Source of the DNA: Flavobacteriaceae bacterium
GTDB lineage: Bacteria > Bacteroidota > Bacteroidia > Flavobacteriales > Flavobacteriaceae
Direction: 5' to 3'
DNA: 64,000 bases
NCBI GenBank assembly: GCA_947448525.1
Contig: CANFNV010000007.1
Location: forward strand, 1-64,000
Below are positions 45,294 to 53,703 of the stretch, in pieces. A program made the translations under genes and the position numbers. The first letter of the stretch is position 1. Each line of letters starts with the position of its first letter. The notes beneath the pieces were generated by a model, which saw only the letters and a list, made by a program, of their open reading frames with translations, ran no database searches and was not told the DNA's origin.

Positions 45294-46463
45294 TTATTCC
45301 TCTACAGTATTTCGAATCGAATTGATAATTTCTTGTTCTTCTTCTGTAGCAGTCAATCCGGAAACATTCCAATAATCAGTTAAAATAACATCCTTTTTAT
45401 TGAAAAGTGTTTTATCTTTAAAAACATCACTTTCTTTAAAACTGAATTTTTGTTGACTAAAATTGGTGGTTACAAAATAGTTTCGAACTTCAATTGTATT
45501 GGTTCCTTTTTTATCTACTTTTTCAAATCCAACTTCTTCTTTTGAAGCAATTAAAAAATAGTTCGTTCCATCATATTTATACATAGTTTTATAGAATGAC
45601 TTATAAATATTTTTGGAGCCAACCGAAGTTTTATACTTGACTTTTGCAACTATTGCAGGCGATACGGAGGAACTAGCTTCAATAATCAGCTTCTTTTTTT
45701 TATCATATACTATTTTAAAATCGTCCAACAATCCGTTAGCGTCGTCAAGAGGCGTTATAACCATAATATAATAATCTTCATTGGCAGATGAAGATTTAAT
45801 AATAAAATCATATAATTTTTTGGCTCGAGTATCTAAAATAGCATTTAGGTATTTAAAATTGTAATAGTTTTGCATAATATCATTCAAATTATAACCTAAA
45901 AGAAAATTACTAATATCGGTTTCTAACAATCCGATAGAGCGGTTTTGTTCCACTAAAATCTCTGTTTTGATGTCTTTTTCTTTACCTGATATTTGAAAAT
46001 TCATCAATCCATCATTATAATAAGAATAATTTCCATTTAGCTTGAAAAATTCTCTGGAATAGATTTTTAATCGCGCTGGAATTGTAAGTTTTTTAATTGA
46101 ATTTTCAACAATACTTTTCAGAATTTTTTGTGGATGTTGTTTTGTGATTATAATTTCATCAAGATTATTTACATTACTTGTTAAAAGAATAGTATTCGTT
46201 TTATCTTTTAAAGTATTAGACCTTATTGAAACACTTTGGTAAGAAGTGTGCGATATTTTAATAGTGGAGATTCCGTTTAAAATAAAAGAGACAACTCCTT
46301 CTGAATTGCTTAATAAATTTTGTTTTGTTTTTAATACCAAGACCGTAGCGTCTTCAATAGGAAGATTAGTTTCGACATCTTTTAATACAATCGTTATCTC
46401 GGAAGTTTGAGAATAACAATTTGATATTAATATCAAGAAAAATAAGATAAAAATTTGTTTCAT
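45294..46463 (-). CDS. Exported protein with carboxypeptidase-regulatory-like domain
   Basis: A 389-residue protein. The signal peptide MKQIFILFFLILISNCYSQ contains a cysteine but no good lipobox. Residues about 22-95 form a CarboxypepD_reg-like beta-sandwich (DVETNLPIEDATVLVLKTKQ). After this, an NLDEIIITKQH linker leads to a large beta-rich domain of unknown role. This layout is common in Bacteroidota envelope proteins, including those next to TonB-dependent receptors, but no receptor is near. The start at MKQIFIL is used, since six more codons upstream only add lysines before the signal peptide. Confidence 0.72.
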   Translation of the reverse strand: MKQIFILFFLILISNCYSQTSEITIVLKDVETNLPIEDATVLVLKTKQNLLSNSEGVVSFILNGISTIKISHTSYQSVSIRSNTLKDKTNTILLTSNVNNLDEIIITKQHPQKILKSIVENSIKKLTIPARLKIYSREFFKLNGNYSYYNDGLMNFQISGKEKDIKTEILVEQNRSIGLLETDISNFLLGYNLNDIMQNYYNFKYLNAILDTRAKKLYDFIIKSSSANEDYYIMVITPLDDANGLLDDFKIVYDKKKKLIIEASSSVSPAIVAKVKYKTSVGSKNIYKSFYKTMYKYDGTNYFLIASKEEVGFEKVDKKGTNTIEVRNYFVTTNFSQQKFSFKESDVFKDKTLFNKKDVILTDYWNVSGLTATEEEQEIINSIRNTVEE

Positions 46464-46565
46464 TAATATCTTTTTTTTCACAAATTTAACAGATTTTTTG
46501 AAAAAAAAAGAAATTATTAACTAAATTTAAAATATGATTTTAGGATAAAAATTGAAGCTCTAATT

Positions 46566-46916
46566 TTACTCGTTATGTAAAAATGACTGTCTATTTAGCA
46601 ATGTTTCCTCACTTTCGACATGATTATCATCTGGAATACAACAATCAACTGGACAAACTGCCGCACATTGTGGCTCTTCATGAAAACCTTTACACTCTGT
46701 ACATTTTCCAGGAACAATATAATATACATCATCTGAAATTGGAGTTTGCGCTGCATCTGCATCGACTTCTGTTCCATCAGGAAGAATTACTTTTCCTTTC
46801 AATCTAGTGCCGTCCTTAAATCTCCAATCATCAGCACCTTCATAAATTGCAGTATTTGGGCATTCTGGTTCGCATGCGCCACAATTGATACATTCGTCTG
46901 TTATTATGATTGCCAT
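46566..46916 (-). CDS. Two-cluster 4Fe-4S ferredoxin
   Basis: A 116-residue electron carrier. The first cluster motif is [12 protein letters not shown] (residues 9-20) and the second is [18 protein letters not shown] (cited as CTEC then CAAVCP), with the usual crossing of the fourth ligand. A 40-residue insertion rich in Asp separates the two motifs and an acidic tail ends the protein, as in Bacteroidota and Chromatium-type ferredoxins. It is divergent from the acyl-CoA reductase gene. Its redox partner is unknown. Confidence 0.92.
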   Translation of the reverse strand: MAIIITDECINCGACEPECPNTAIYEGADDWRFKDGTRLKGKVILPDGTEVDADAAQTPISDDVYYIVPGKCTECKGFHEEPQCAAVCPVDCCIPDDNHVESEETLLNRQSFLHNE

Positions 46917-46971
46917 TTTTTTTAATTTATTAATTGAGATTCTCTGATTGAGAATTGTTAAATATTCATAA

Positions 46972-47001
46972 TTGCTTATTCGTAAATCCTAAATACTTTT
47001 G
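46972..47001 (+). promoter_or_regulatory. Bacteroidota-type promoter of the acyl-CoA reductase gene
   Basis: TTG (46972-46974), a 19-base spacer and TACTTTTG (46994-47001). The transcript would start near 47008, about 42 bases before the ATG at 47050. A TTG start that lies inside the -7 box can therefore be excluded. Confidence 0.58.
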
Positions 47002-47049
47002 TTTAATTTTGCAAAATTACAATCAAAAGCTTTCATAAACAAGTTACTT

Positions 47050-48108
47050 ATGTTACAAATTGAGAAAAAAAAGTGTTTTATTGAGTTAGGAAAGTTTTTA
47101 AGCCAATTTTCTTTGATCAGCAACATCAAAAATAGTGCTGTTTTAAACAACAATTTGTTTTATGAAGATTTCATTTCATTAATTGAATTATCTCAATCTC
47201 ACAATGGTTGGTTTACTCCAGAGCAAGTGTATTTTGCTTTACATTCATGGGCAGAAGCGCTAACAGAAGAAAATTTGGAGGAATGGCTATCAAAATATGA
47301 TTTTTCAAATGTAAATCGGAAAACTGTGGGATTAATTTTAGCTGGAAACATTCCGCTGGTTGGTTTTCATGATTTTATTTCGGTTTTAATTTCTGGTCAC
47401 AACGTTTTAGTTAAAACTTCTTCTAATGATCAATATTTAATTAAATTCTTATCTAATTATTTAATTTCAATAAATTCGGAATTTAAAAACCATATCACTT
47501 TTACTGATGGAAAATTAGAAAATTTTGATGCTATAATTGCTACTGGAAGTAATAATACCGCTCGTTATTTTGAATATTATTTCAAAAATAAACCCAGTAT
47601 TATTCGCAAAAACAGAAATTCAGTTGCGGTATTAAACGGAACTGAAACTTTCGATGATTTGGAGCTGCTTGGGGAAGATATTTTTAGGTATTTTGGTTTG
47701 GGATGTCGAAATGTTTCCAAATTATTTGTTCCTAAAGGATATGATTTTCAACTTTTTTTTAATGCTATTTTTAAATATGGTTCCGTAATTCATTATGAAA
47801 AATATGCTAATAATTATGATTATAATAAAGCGGTTTTCTTGATGAGTAATTTTAAATTATTGGATAATGAATTTCTTACTTTAAAAGAAGATTCTAGCTA
47901 CGCTTCACCTATTTCTTCAATTTTCTACGAATATTATGATCGTTTTGAAGACTTAAAAAATCAATTAGTTAAAGATGCCGAACAAATTCAATGCGTTGTT
48001 TCAAAAAATTTATTTATAAATAGTATTGCTTTTGGAAAAACACAACATCCCCAACTTTGGGATTATGCAGACAATGTTGATAGTTTACAATTTTTACAAC
48101 AGATTTGA
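47050..48108 (+). CDS. Acyl-CoA reductase (LuxC-like)
   Basis: A 352-residue aldehyde-dehydrogenase-fold enzyme reducing acyl-CoA or related thioesters to aldehydes. Family segments are VGLILAGNIPLVGFHDFISV, VLVKTSSNDQYL, AIIATGSNNTARYFEYYF, IIRKNRNSVAVLNG and the catalytic cysteine in FGLGCRNVSKLFVP. The ATG giving MLQIEKKKCFIELG matches homologous N-termini. In Bacteroidota this gene regularly lies between a ferredoxin and serC-serA, as here. No luciferase genes are present, so bioluminescence is not implied. The physiological acyl substrate is unknown. Confidence 0.85.
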   Translation: MLQIEKKKCFIELGKFLSQFSLISNIKNSAVLNNNLFYEDFISLIELSQSHNGWFTPEQVYFALHSWAEALTEENLEEWLSKYDFSNVNRKTVGLILAGNIPLVGFHDFISVLISGHNVLVKTSSNDQYLIKFLSNYLISINSEFKNHITFTDGKLENFDAIIATGSNNTARYFEYYFKNKPSIIRKNRNSVAVLNGTETFDDLELLGEDIFRYFGLGCRNVSKLFVPKGYDFQLFFNAIFKYGSVIHYEKYANNYDYNKAVFLMSNFKLLDNEFLTLKEDSSYASPISSIFYEYYDRFEDLKNQLVKDAEQIQCVVSKNLFINSIAFGKTQHPQLWDYADNVDSLQFLQQI

Positions 48109-48238
48109 TTAAATTATTGGCAATACTTGTTATAAACTATTACGTTTTCGTTAACAACATGGTCTTATTATTGCTATATTCTAATGCTTTTTTCAATAGC
48201 TATTTCCGAAATTTGCATTTTAAAATTGGAAGTACATC

Positions 48239-49315
48239 ATGAAAAAACACAATTACAGCGCAGGACCATGCATCTTACCGCAAGAAGTATTCGAAAAATC
48301 AGCTCAAGCGATTTTAAACTTTAATAATTCAGATTTATCCATTTTAGAAATATCCCACAGAAGTAAGGATTTTGTTGTCGTAATGGAAGAAGCGCGTGCT
48401 TTAGCTTTGGAACTTTTAGGTTTAGAAGGTAAGGGTTATCAAGCTTTATTTTTGGCTGGAGGTGCCAGTTTAGAATTTCTTATGGTTCCCTATAATTTAA
48501 TGAAAGTGGATGGAAAAGCAGCTTATTTAGATACTGGAACATGGGCAAATAATGCTATTAAAGAAGCAAAATCATTTGGAGAAACTCTAGTAGTTGGTAC
48601 TTCTAAAGAACAAAATTACAATCACATTCCAAAAGGATTTTCATTACCTGAAAACGCTTCTTATTTTCATTGTACTAGCAACAATACTATTTTTGGAACC
48701 CAAATGAAATCATTTCCAGAAACAAATGTTCCTATTGTTTGCGATATGAGTTCGGATATTTTTTCGAGAACTTTAGATTTTTCTAAATTTGATTTGATTT
48801 ATGCGGGTGCTCAAAAAAATATGGGACCAGCCGGAACAACTTTAGTAGTTGTAAAAGAAGATATACTAGGAAAATCGGGCAGAACTATTCCAAGTATGTT
48901 GGATTATGAAAAACATATTAAAGCAGAAAGCATGTACAATACGCCGCCTGTATTTCCAATATATGCCTCTCTATTAACGTTACAATGGTTGAAAAATTTA
49001 GGAGGAATTGCTGCAATCGAAAAAATAAATAATGCCAAAGCTGAATTAATTTACAGTGAAATTGACAGAAATCCATTATTTAAAGGAACCGCTACTGTTG
49101 AAGACAGAAGTACAATGAACGCAACATTTTTGCTAAATGATGAATGCCATGCTCCTATTTTTGATAAAATGTGGAAAGAAGCAGGGATTTCTGGTATACC
49201 AGGTCATCGTTCTGTAGGCGGTTATCGTGCATCTATGTACAACGCTTTGCCGCTAGAGAGTGTACAAGTTTTAGTTGACGTTATGAAAAAATTAGAAAAA
49301 GTTGTCACTCTTTAA
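48239..49315 (+). CDS. serC: Phosphoserine aminotransferase
   Basis: A 358-residue PLP enzyme converting 3-phosphohydroxypyruvate and glutamate to phosphoserine, the second step of serine synthesis (also active in pyridoxal synthesis). The N-terminus HNYSAGPCILPQEV and the lysine loop DLIYAGAQKNMGPAG (Schiff-base Lys in AQKN) are diagnostic. The C-terminus GIPGHRSVGGYRASMYNA binds phosphate. A 27-codon upstream frame (48159-48242) ends in TGA overlapping the serC ATG. serA follows after 24 bases. Confidence 0.95.
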   Translation: MKKHNYSAGPCILPQEVFEKSAQAILNFNNSDLSILEISHRSKDFVVVMEEARALALELLGLEGKGYQALFLAGGASLEFLMVPYNLMKVDGKAAYLDTGTWANNAIKEAKSFGETLVVGTSKEQNYNHIPKGFSLPENASYFHCTSNNTIFGTQMKSFPETNVPIVCDMSSDIFSRTLDFSKFDLIYAGAQKNMGPAGTTLVVVKEDILGKSGRTIPSMLDYEKHIKAESMYNTPPVFPIYASLLTLQWLKNLGGIAAIEKINNAKAELIYSEIDRNPLFKGTATVEDRSTMNATFLLNDECHAPIFDKMWKEAGISGIPGHRSVGGYRASMYNALPLESVQVLVDVMKKLEKVVTL

Positions 49316-49339
49316 AATTTAATATTAAATATCTAAAAC

Positions 49340-50293
49340 ATGAAAGTATTAGCCAACGACGGTATATCTAATAGCGGAATTAAAGCTTTAGAAAAAGGAG
49401 GTTTTGAAGTAATCACCACAAAAGTAGCTCAAGAACAAGTCGCCAATTTCATCAATAATAATGATGTTTCGGTACTTTTAGTAAGAAGCGCTACAAAAGT
49501 TCGCAATGACATTATTGATTCTTGTCCAGGATTAAAAGTAATTGGTCGGGGAGGAGTTGGAATGGATAATATTGATGTTGAGTATGCTCGTAGCAAAAGT
49601 TTACACGTAATCAATACACCTGCATCTTCATCAGAAAGTGTGGCTGAATTGGTTTTCGCTCATTTATTTTCGGGTGTTCGTTTCTTGCAAGATTCTAATA
49701 GAAACATGCCTCTTGAAGGCGATAGTAATTTTGAAGGATTGAAAAAAGCATATGCCAATGGTATCGAACTTCGAGGAAAAACTATAGGGATTATTGGTTT
49801 TGGAAGAATTGGTCAAGCCGTTGCTAAAATGGCATTGGGACTCGGAATGAAAGTCATTGCTGCTGATAAATTTGTACGTAATGCCGAAATTAGAGTTGAT
49901 TTTTATACTGGACAATTCATAAATGTCGATATTGTTACCGAATCATTAGAAGATTTATTCAAGCACTCTGATTTTATTACATTACATGTACCTGCACAAG
50001 AGGGTTATGTAATAGGTAAAGCTGAATTCGCCCAATTAAAAGATGGTGTCGGAATTGTTAACTGTGCTCGAGGTGGCGTAATTGATGAAGTAGCATTGAT
50101 GGAAGCATTAGACAGCAACAAAGTGCTTTTTGCTGGTTTGGATGTTTTTGAAAACGAACCTACACCAGAAATTCAAATTTTAATGCATCCAAAAATTTCT
50201 TTGACACCTCACATAGGTGCTGCGACTTTAGAAGCTCAAGACCGAATTGGAACAGAACTTGCGGAACAAATCATCGGGATTTTAAAGAAATAG
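49340..50293 (+). CDS. serA: D-3-phosphoglycerate dehydrogenase (short form)
   Basis: A 317-residue NAD-dependent dehydrogenase, first step of serine synthesis. The Rossmann motif is GKTIGIIGFGRIGQ, the catalytic arginine is in NCARGGVID, the glutamate in FENEPTP and the histidine in LTPHIGA. It ends soon after the catalytic domain and has no ACT or ASB regulatory domain, so serine feedback through an ACT domain is not possible. It is the second gene of the serC-serA unit, closed by a terminator. Confidence 0.93.
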   Translation: MKVLANDGISNSGIKALEKGGFEVITTKVAQEQVANFINNNDVSVLLVRSATKVRNDIIDSCPGLKVIGRGGVGMDNIDVEYARSKSLHVINTPASSSESVAELVFAHLFSGVRFLQDSNRNMPLEGDSNFEGLKKAYANGIELRGKTIGIIGFGRIGQAVAKMALGLGMKVIAADKFVRNAEIRVDFYTGQFINVDIVTESLEDLFKHSDFITLHVPAQEGYVIGKAEFAQLKDGVGIVNCARGGVIDEVALMEALDSNKVLFAGLDVFENEPTPEIQILMHPKISLTPHIGAATLEAQDRIGTELAEQIIGILKK

Positions 50294-50317
50294 TTTATTC
50301 CAATTAATAATTATGGC

Positions 50318-50347
50318 AACCATCACTTTTTTAGTGGTGGTTTTTTT
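50318..50347 (+). terminator. Terminator of serC-serA
   Basis: AACCATCACT and AGTGGTGGTT (50318-50342, one G-T pair) followed by TTTTTTT, ending at 50347. Confidence 0.9.
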
Positions 50348-50470
50348 AAGATTAAATGTGAGAATTATGTAATATTAATTATCTGATTTACAACTAATTT
50401 ATTGTTCTTCTTCTCAATTTTGATACAGCTAATATTTATAGTAATATTAAAAAAAATCAATAATAACACC

Positions 50471-50728
50471 ATGAAAGAATAAAAAAAAATAGGCATTTGG
50501 ATGGATCATTCTAATGCGCATTTGATCGAATTTTCGTCAGAAGTAAAAAAAACCAAAACAAGTTCTTCAGATTTTACTTTTCAAGACCGAAACGAAACCT
50601 TGCATCGGAGCGAAATTGAAATGCATAACAAAGAACAACACAAGCACACAACATTTTATAAAAAAATGACTGATTTTGAACAACATCATTTTGTAAAGGA
50701 TTATTTCAATCGATTTGAAATAAAATAA
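50471..50728 (+). pseudogene. Decayed small gene (IGIWMDHSNAHL family)
   Basis: ATG at 50471 reads M-K-E and then TAA (50480-50482). The same frame continues KKIGIWMDHSNAHLIEFS, which is the typical N-terminus of a flavobacterial protein family of about 130 residues (recollection). It then jumps from NKEQHKHTTFYKK directly to MTDFEQHHFVKDYFNRF, which look like the middle and the very end of that family, so about 50 residues seem deleted in frame. An ATG at 50501 could still give a 75-residue product. The premature stop plus central loss argue for a pseudogene. Confidence 0.65.
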
Positions 50729-50798
50729 ACATAAATAAAATAAATAGTTTTGTAATAATTTTATTTCTATTGATTAGTTTTGCAGGAGACTCTATTTG

Positions 50799-51113
50799 AT
50801 GGTGAAAAATAATAAACCTTGGAACCTTTCTAATAATTGGCAAATTTTTGTCATTATTTTGGTATTTGCCATAACGGGTTCTTCGGCAGCGATGATATCT
50901 AAACCCATTTTACAGGAATTTGGAATTTCAAAAGAAACGCACCACTTCCTGATTTATTTTCTTTTTTATGGTATCATTATTTTTCCAATTTATCAAATTC
51001 TTTTGATTAGTATCGGATTTCTTTTCGGACAATTTAAATTCTTTTGGACGTTTGAAAAGAAAATGTTACGTGCTTTGAAGTTAGGTTTTATTATTGATTT
51101 TTTTGAAAAATAA
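50799..51113 (+). CDS. DUF6787-like small membrane protein
   Basis: A 104-residue inner-membrane protein with two transmembrane helices (WQIFVIILVFAITGSSAAMI and FLIYFLFYGIIIFPIYQILL). The closing motif FLFGQFKFFWTFEKKML is conserved in a Bacteroidota family (DUF6787, by recollection). Function unknown. The start is taken at the ATG in MVKNNKPWNL; a TTG just ahead is ignored. Convergent with folE, sharing a terminator. Confidence 0.72.
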   Translation: MVKNNKPWNLSNNWQIFVIILVFAITGSSAAMISKPILQEFGISKETHHFLIYFLFYGIIIFPIYQILLISIGFLFGQFKFFWTFEKKMLRALKLGFIIDFFEK

Positions 51114-51140
51114 AAAAAAGGAACAAATTGCTCCTTTTAG
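51112..51140. terminator. Shared terminator between DUF6787 gene and folE
   Basis: AAAAGGA (51116-51122) and TCCTTTT (51132-51138), with an A-run on the left, so it works best for the minus-strand folE transcript. Confidence 0.68.
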
Positions 51141-51164
51141 TATTTGTGTAATATCAAACTAAAT

Positions 51165-51836
51165 TTATTTTGGTTGATTGATCAAATTGAAAAAATCATT
51201 TCGATTTTCCTTTTCATTAAAAACTCCACCATATTGAATGGTTGAAGTATAACTTGATTCATCTTTAATACCGCGACTTGACACGCACAAATGTGTTGCT
51301 TCCATAACAACAATCACATTTTCAGTATCTAAAACAGATTTCAATTCGTTGAAAATTTGCATAATCAATCGTTCTTGCACTTGCGGACGGCGCGAATAAT
51401 AATCAACAATTCGATTTAATTTTGACAATCCAATTACCTTTCCGCTAGAAATATATCCAATATGTGCCTTCCCAACAATTGGTAAAAAATGATGCTCGCA
51501 AGTAGAATTGAAACTAATATTAGCTTCTACCAACATTTTATCATAATTATAGCTGTTATCAAATACTGATATTTTGGGTTTATTAGCAGGATTTAATCCT
51601 GAAAATATTTCCTGTATAAACATTTTGGCTACACGATGTGGTGTCCCTTGCAAACTATCATCGGACATGTCCATTCCCATTTCTAGCATAATACTGTGAA
51701 AATGGTTCTCAATAGCTGCCATCTTTTCGGCATCTGATTTATCAAACGCATCAGGTCTTAATGGGGTTTCGGCCGATGTCATTTGATGATTATCGCCAAT
51801 CAATTCGTAAATTTCTTTTTCATTTAATGTGTTCAT
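51165..51836 (-). CDS. folE: GTP cyclohydrolase I
   Basis: A 223-residue zinc enzyme converting GTP to dihydroneopterin triphosphate, the entry to folate synthesis. Zinc ligands are in NSTCEHHFLPIVGKAHIGY (cited as CEHHFLP) and in EATHLCVSSRGIKD. The pocket segments SGKVIGLSKLNRIVDYYSRR and QVQERL are intact. The N-terminal 45 residues are the usual variable helix. It is transcribed alone, toward the DUF6787 gene. Confidence 0.95.
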   Translation of the reverse strand: MNTLNEKEIYELIGDNHQMTSAETPLRPDAFDKSDAEKMAAIENHFHSIMLEMGMDMSDDSLQGTPHRVAKMFIQEIFSGLNPANKPKISVFDNSYNYDKMLVEANISFNSTCEHHFLPIVGKAHIGYISSGKVIGLSKLNRIVDYYSRRPQVQERLIMQIFNELKSVLDTENVIVVMEATHLCVSSRGIKDESSYTSTIQYGGVFNEKENRNDFFNLINQPK

Positions 51837-51990
51837 GGCTTTTTTTTAATTTTTTTGTTTAACAAAAGTAATGAAATATTAAACAAAAATGCTCTTTTAA
51901 TTCATATTTATAATTTACTAACGAATAAATAAAAGTTATAGTTCATTTTATAATCAATGATTTCTTCGTTTCTTTGTAAAAAAGTTCGTT

Positions 51991-52653
51991 ATGATTCAAG
52001 CTATGGATATTCATAAATATTACGACCAACTTCAGGTGCTGAAAGGCGTTGATTTACATATTGAAAAAGGAGAAATTGTTTCTGTTGTTGGAGCATCTGG
52101 AGCCGGAAAAACAACTCTTTTGCAGATTTTAGGTACATTAGATAAACCTTCAGCAACATTAACATCTTCATTACATATTAATGGAGAAGACATTCTCAAA
52201 ATGAACGATAAAACGATATCCAAATTTAGAAACGAACATTTGGGATTTATCTTTCAATTTCATCAATTGCTTCCTGAATTTACCGCTCTAGAAAATATTT
52301 GCATTCCCGCATTCATAGCCGGTAAAGAAAAATCAGCCACCGAAATAGAGGCTAAACAATTATTAGAATATCTAGGATTATCCCACAGAATTAACCATAA
52401 ACCCAATGAGCTTTCTGGCGGAGAGCAACAACGCGTTGCCGTAGCAAGAGCATTAATTAATAAACCAGCTGTTATTTTTGCCGATGAACCTTCTGGGAAT
52501 TTAGATACACATTCTGCAGAAAATTTACACCAATTATTCTTTCAACTTCGAGATGAATTTGGACAAACTTTTGTAATTGTAACTCACAACGAAGAATTGG
52601 CAAATAAAGCAGATCGAAAATTAGTTATGGTTGATGGATTGATTTCAAAATAA
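51991..52653 (+). CDS. lolD: LolD-like lipoprotein-release ABC ATPase
   Basis: A 220-residue ATPase of the MacB/LolD class. Walker A is GASGAGKTT, the Q-loop lies in [12 protein letters not shown], the signature is [15 protein letters not shown], Walker B is [12 protein letters not shown] and the switch histidine is in VTHNEE. LolD drives LolC/E to release lipoproteins from the inner membrane, which fits an organism with many lipoproteins. No permease is adjacent, so the assignment to Lol rather than another MacB-type exporter rests on family resemblance. Confidence 0.8.
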   Translation: MIQAMDIHKYYDQLQVLKGVDLHIEKGEIVSVVGASGAGKTTLLQILGTLDKPSATLTSSLHINGEDILKMNDKTISKFRNEHLGFIFQFHQLLPEFTALENICIPAFIAGKEKSATEIEAKQLLEYLGLSHRINHKPNELSGGEQQRVAVARALINKPAVIFADEPSGNLDTHSAENLHQLFFQLRDEFGQTFVIVTHNEELANKADRKLVMVDGLISK

Positions 52654-52716
52654 TTCTTTATGATTAAAACAGTATTATTGGATTTTATTAAAATATATTT
52701 TCATAAACTTCATGAT

Positions 52717-53577
52717 ATGAATTTGAAGAAATTACTAAATTACTCCTTACTTTTCCTAATAATTCAATCAGCAAAAGCACAAGAACAATTTTCTGTATTC
52801 TTTGACAGTAATAAATTTGATATTACTAAAACAGAGAGTAAAAAACTTCAAGATTGGTTTGTTGCTAACAAAGACAGCAAAATAGTTGCCATAAACGGCT
52901 ATACTGATGAGGTTGGAAGCAACGAATTTAATGATACATTGGCAAAAAAACGTGTCGATTTTATTTGTAGTCAAATAAAGAGTAAAGTCAAAATTAGGGA
53001 TGATTATAAAAGTCGAAGTTTTGGTGAAAATTTTAAACAATCGAAGATTAAAGCCGAGAATCGAAAAGTAATTATTTACTACATTTTACCAAAAGATTTA
53101 GCCCATGAAGAGGATATTTTAGGTATAAAACCCAAAACAATAGTTTCTGATGAAATTGTTCCTACAGAAGAAGAAGCCATGAATTTTCCTGTAAATGCGA
53201 CTTTAGAAGATAAAATTAAATTGTCTAAAAAAGGAACACTTATTCTTTTAAAAGATATTAATTTTTATGTAAATACCTTTGCAATCATGCAAACTTCAAA
53301 ACGTGCCATCGATGAGTTGATTTTTGTTATGAACGAATTTCCAAAGTTAAAAATTGAAATACAAGGACATATTTGTTGTGTGCCGCTAGATGCAAGAAAC
53401 TTATCGTTAGAGAGAGCTCGTCAGGTAAAAAGAATCTTGGTTGCAGAAGGAATTGGAGAAAAAAGAATTAAAGTAAAGGGATTTGGCGTGTCAAAACCAA
53501 AGTTTCCTATTCCTGAGAAAAGCGAATTTGAAGCCGCTCGAAATAGAAGAGTTGAGATTATGATAATTGATAATTGA
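52717..53577 (+). CDS. Double OmpA-domain envelope protein
   Basis: A 286-residue protein: signal peptide MNLKKLLNYSLLFLIIQSAKAQ, an N-terminal OmpA-like domain (about 25-115, with INGYTDEVGSNEFNDTLAKKR) and a C-terminal one (about 195-285, with IQGHICCVPLDARNLSLERA and RNRRVEIMI). The latter keeps the peptidoglycan-binding Asp/Arg positions. The linker holds PKTIVSDEIVPTEEEAMNFP. It is probably periplasmic and peptidoglycan-bound. The start is taken at the ATG before the signal peptide; a frame open from 52660 has no signal character. Confidence 0.82.
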   Translation: MNLKKLLNYSLLFLIIQSAKAQEQFSVFFDSNKFDITKTESKKLQDWFVANKDSKIVAINGYTDEVGSNEFNDTLAKKRVDFICSQIKSKVKIRDDYKSRSFGENFKQSKIKAENRKVIIYYILPKDLAHEEDILGIKPKTIVSDEIVPTEEEAMNFPVNATLEDKIKLSKKGTLILLKDINFYVNTFAIMQTSKRAIDELIFVMNEFPKLKIEIQGHICCVPLDARNLSLERARQVKRILVAEGIGEKRIKVKGFGVSKPKFPIPEKSEFEAARNRRVEIMIIDN

Positions 53578-53703
53578 TTGAATGCTCTTACATTCTAATT
53601 TCCTCACTTTCTTACAATCTATTAATCCCACAATCCAAAATTCTGCTTATCTTTGCGGAACAACATTTTCCTGAGTTTATTTTAGGACAACTAACAACAA
53701 TCC

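Noticed and set aside
46999..47049. TTG start extending the acyl-CoA reductase
   Set aside because: It falls in the promoter -7 box, and homologues begin at the ATG at 47050.
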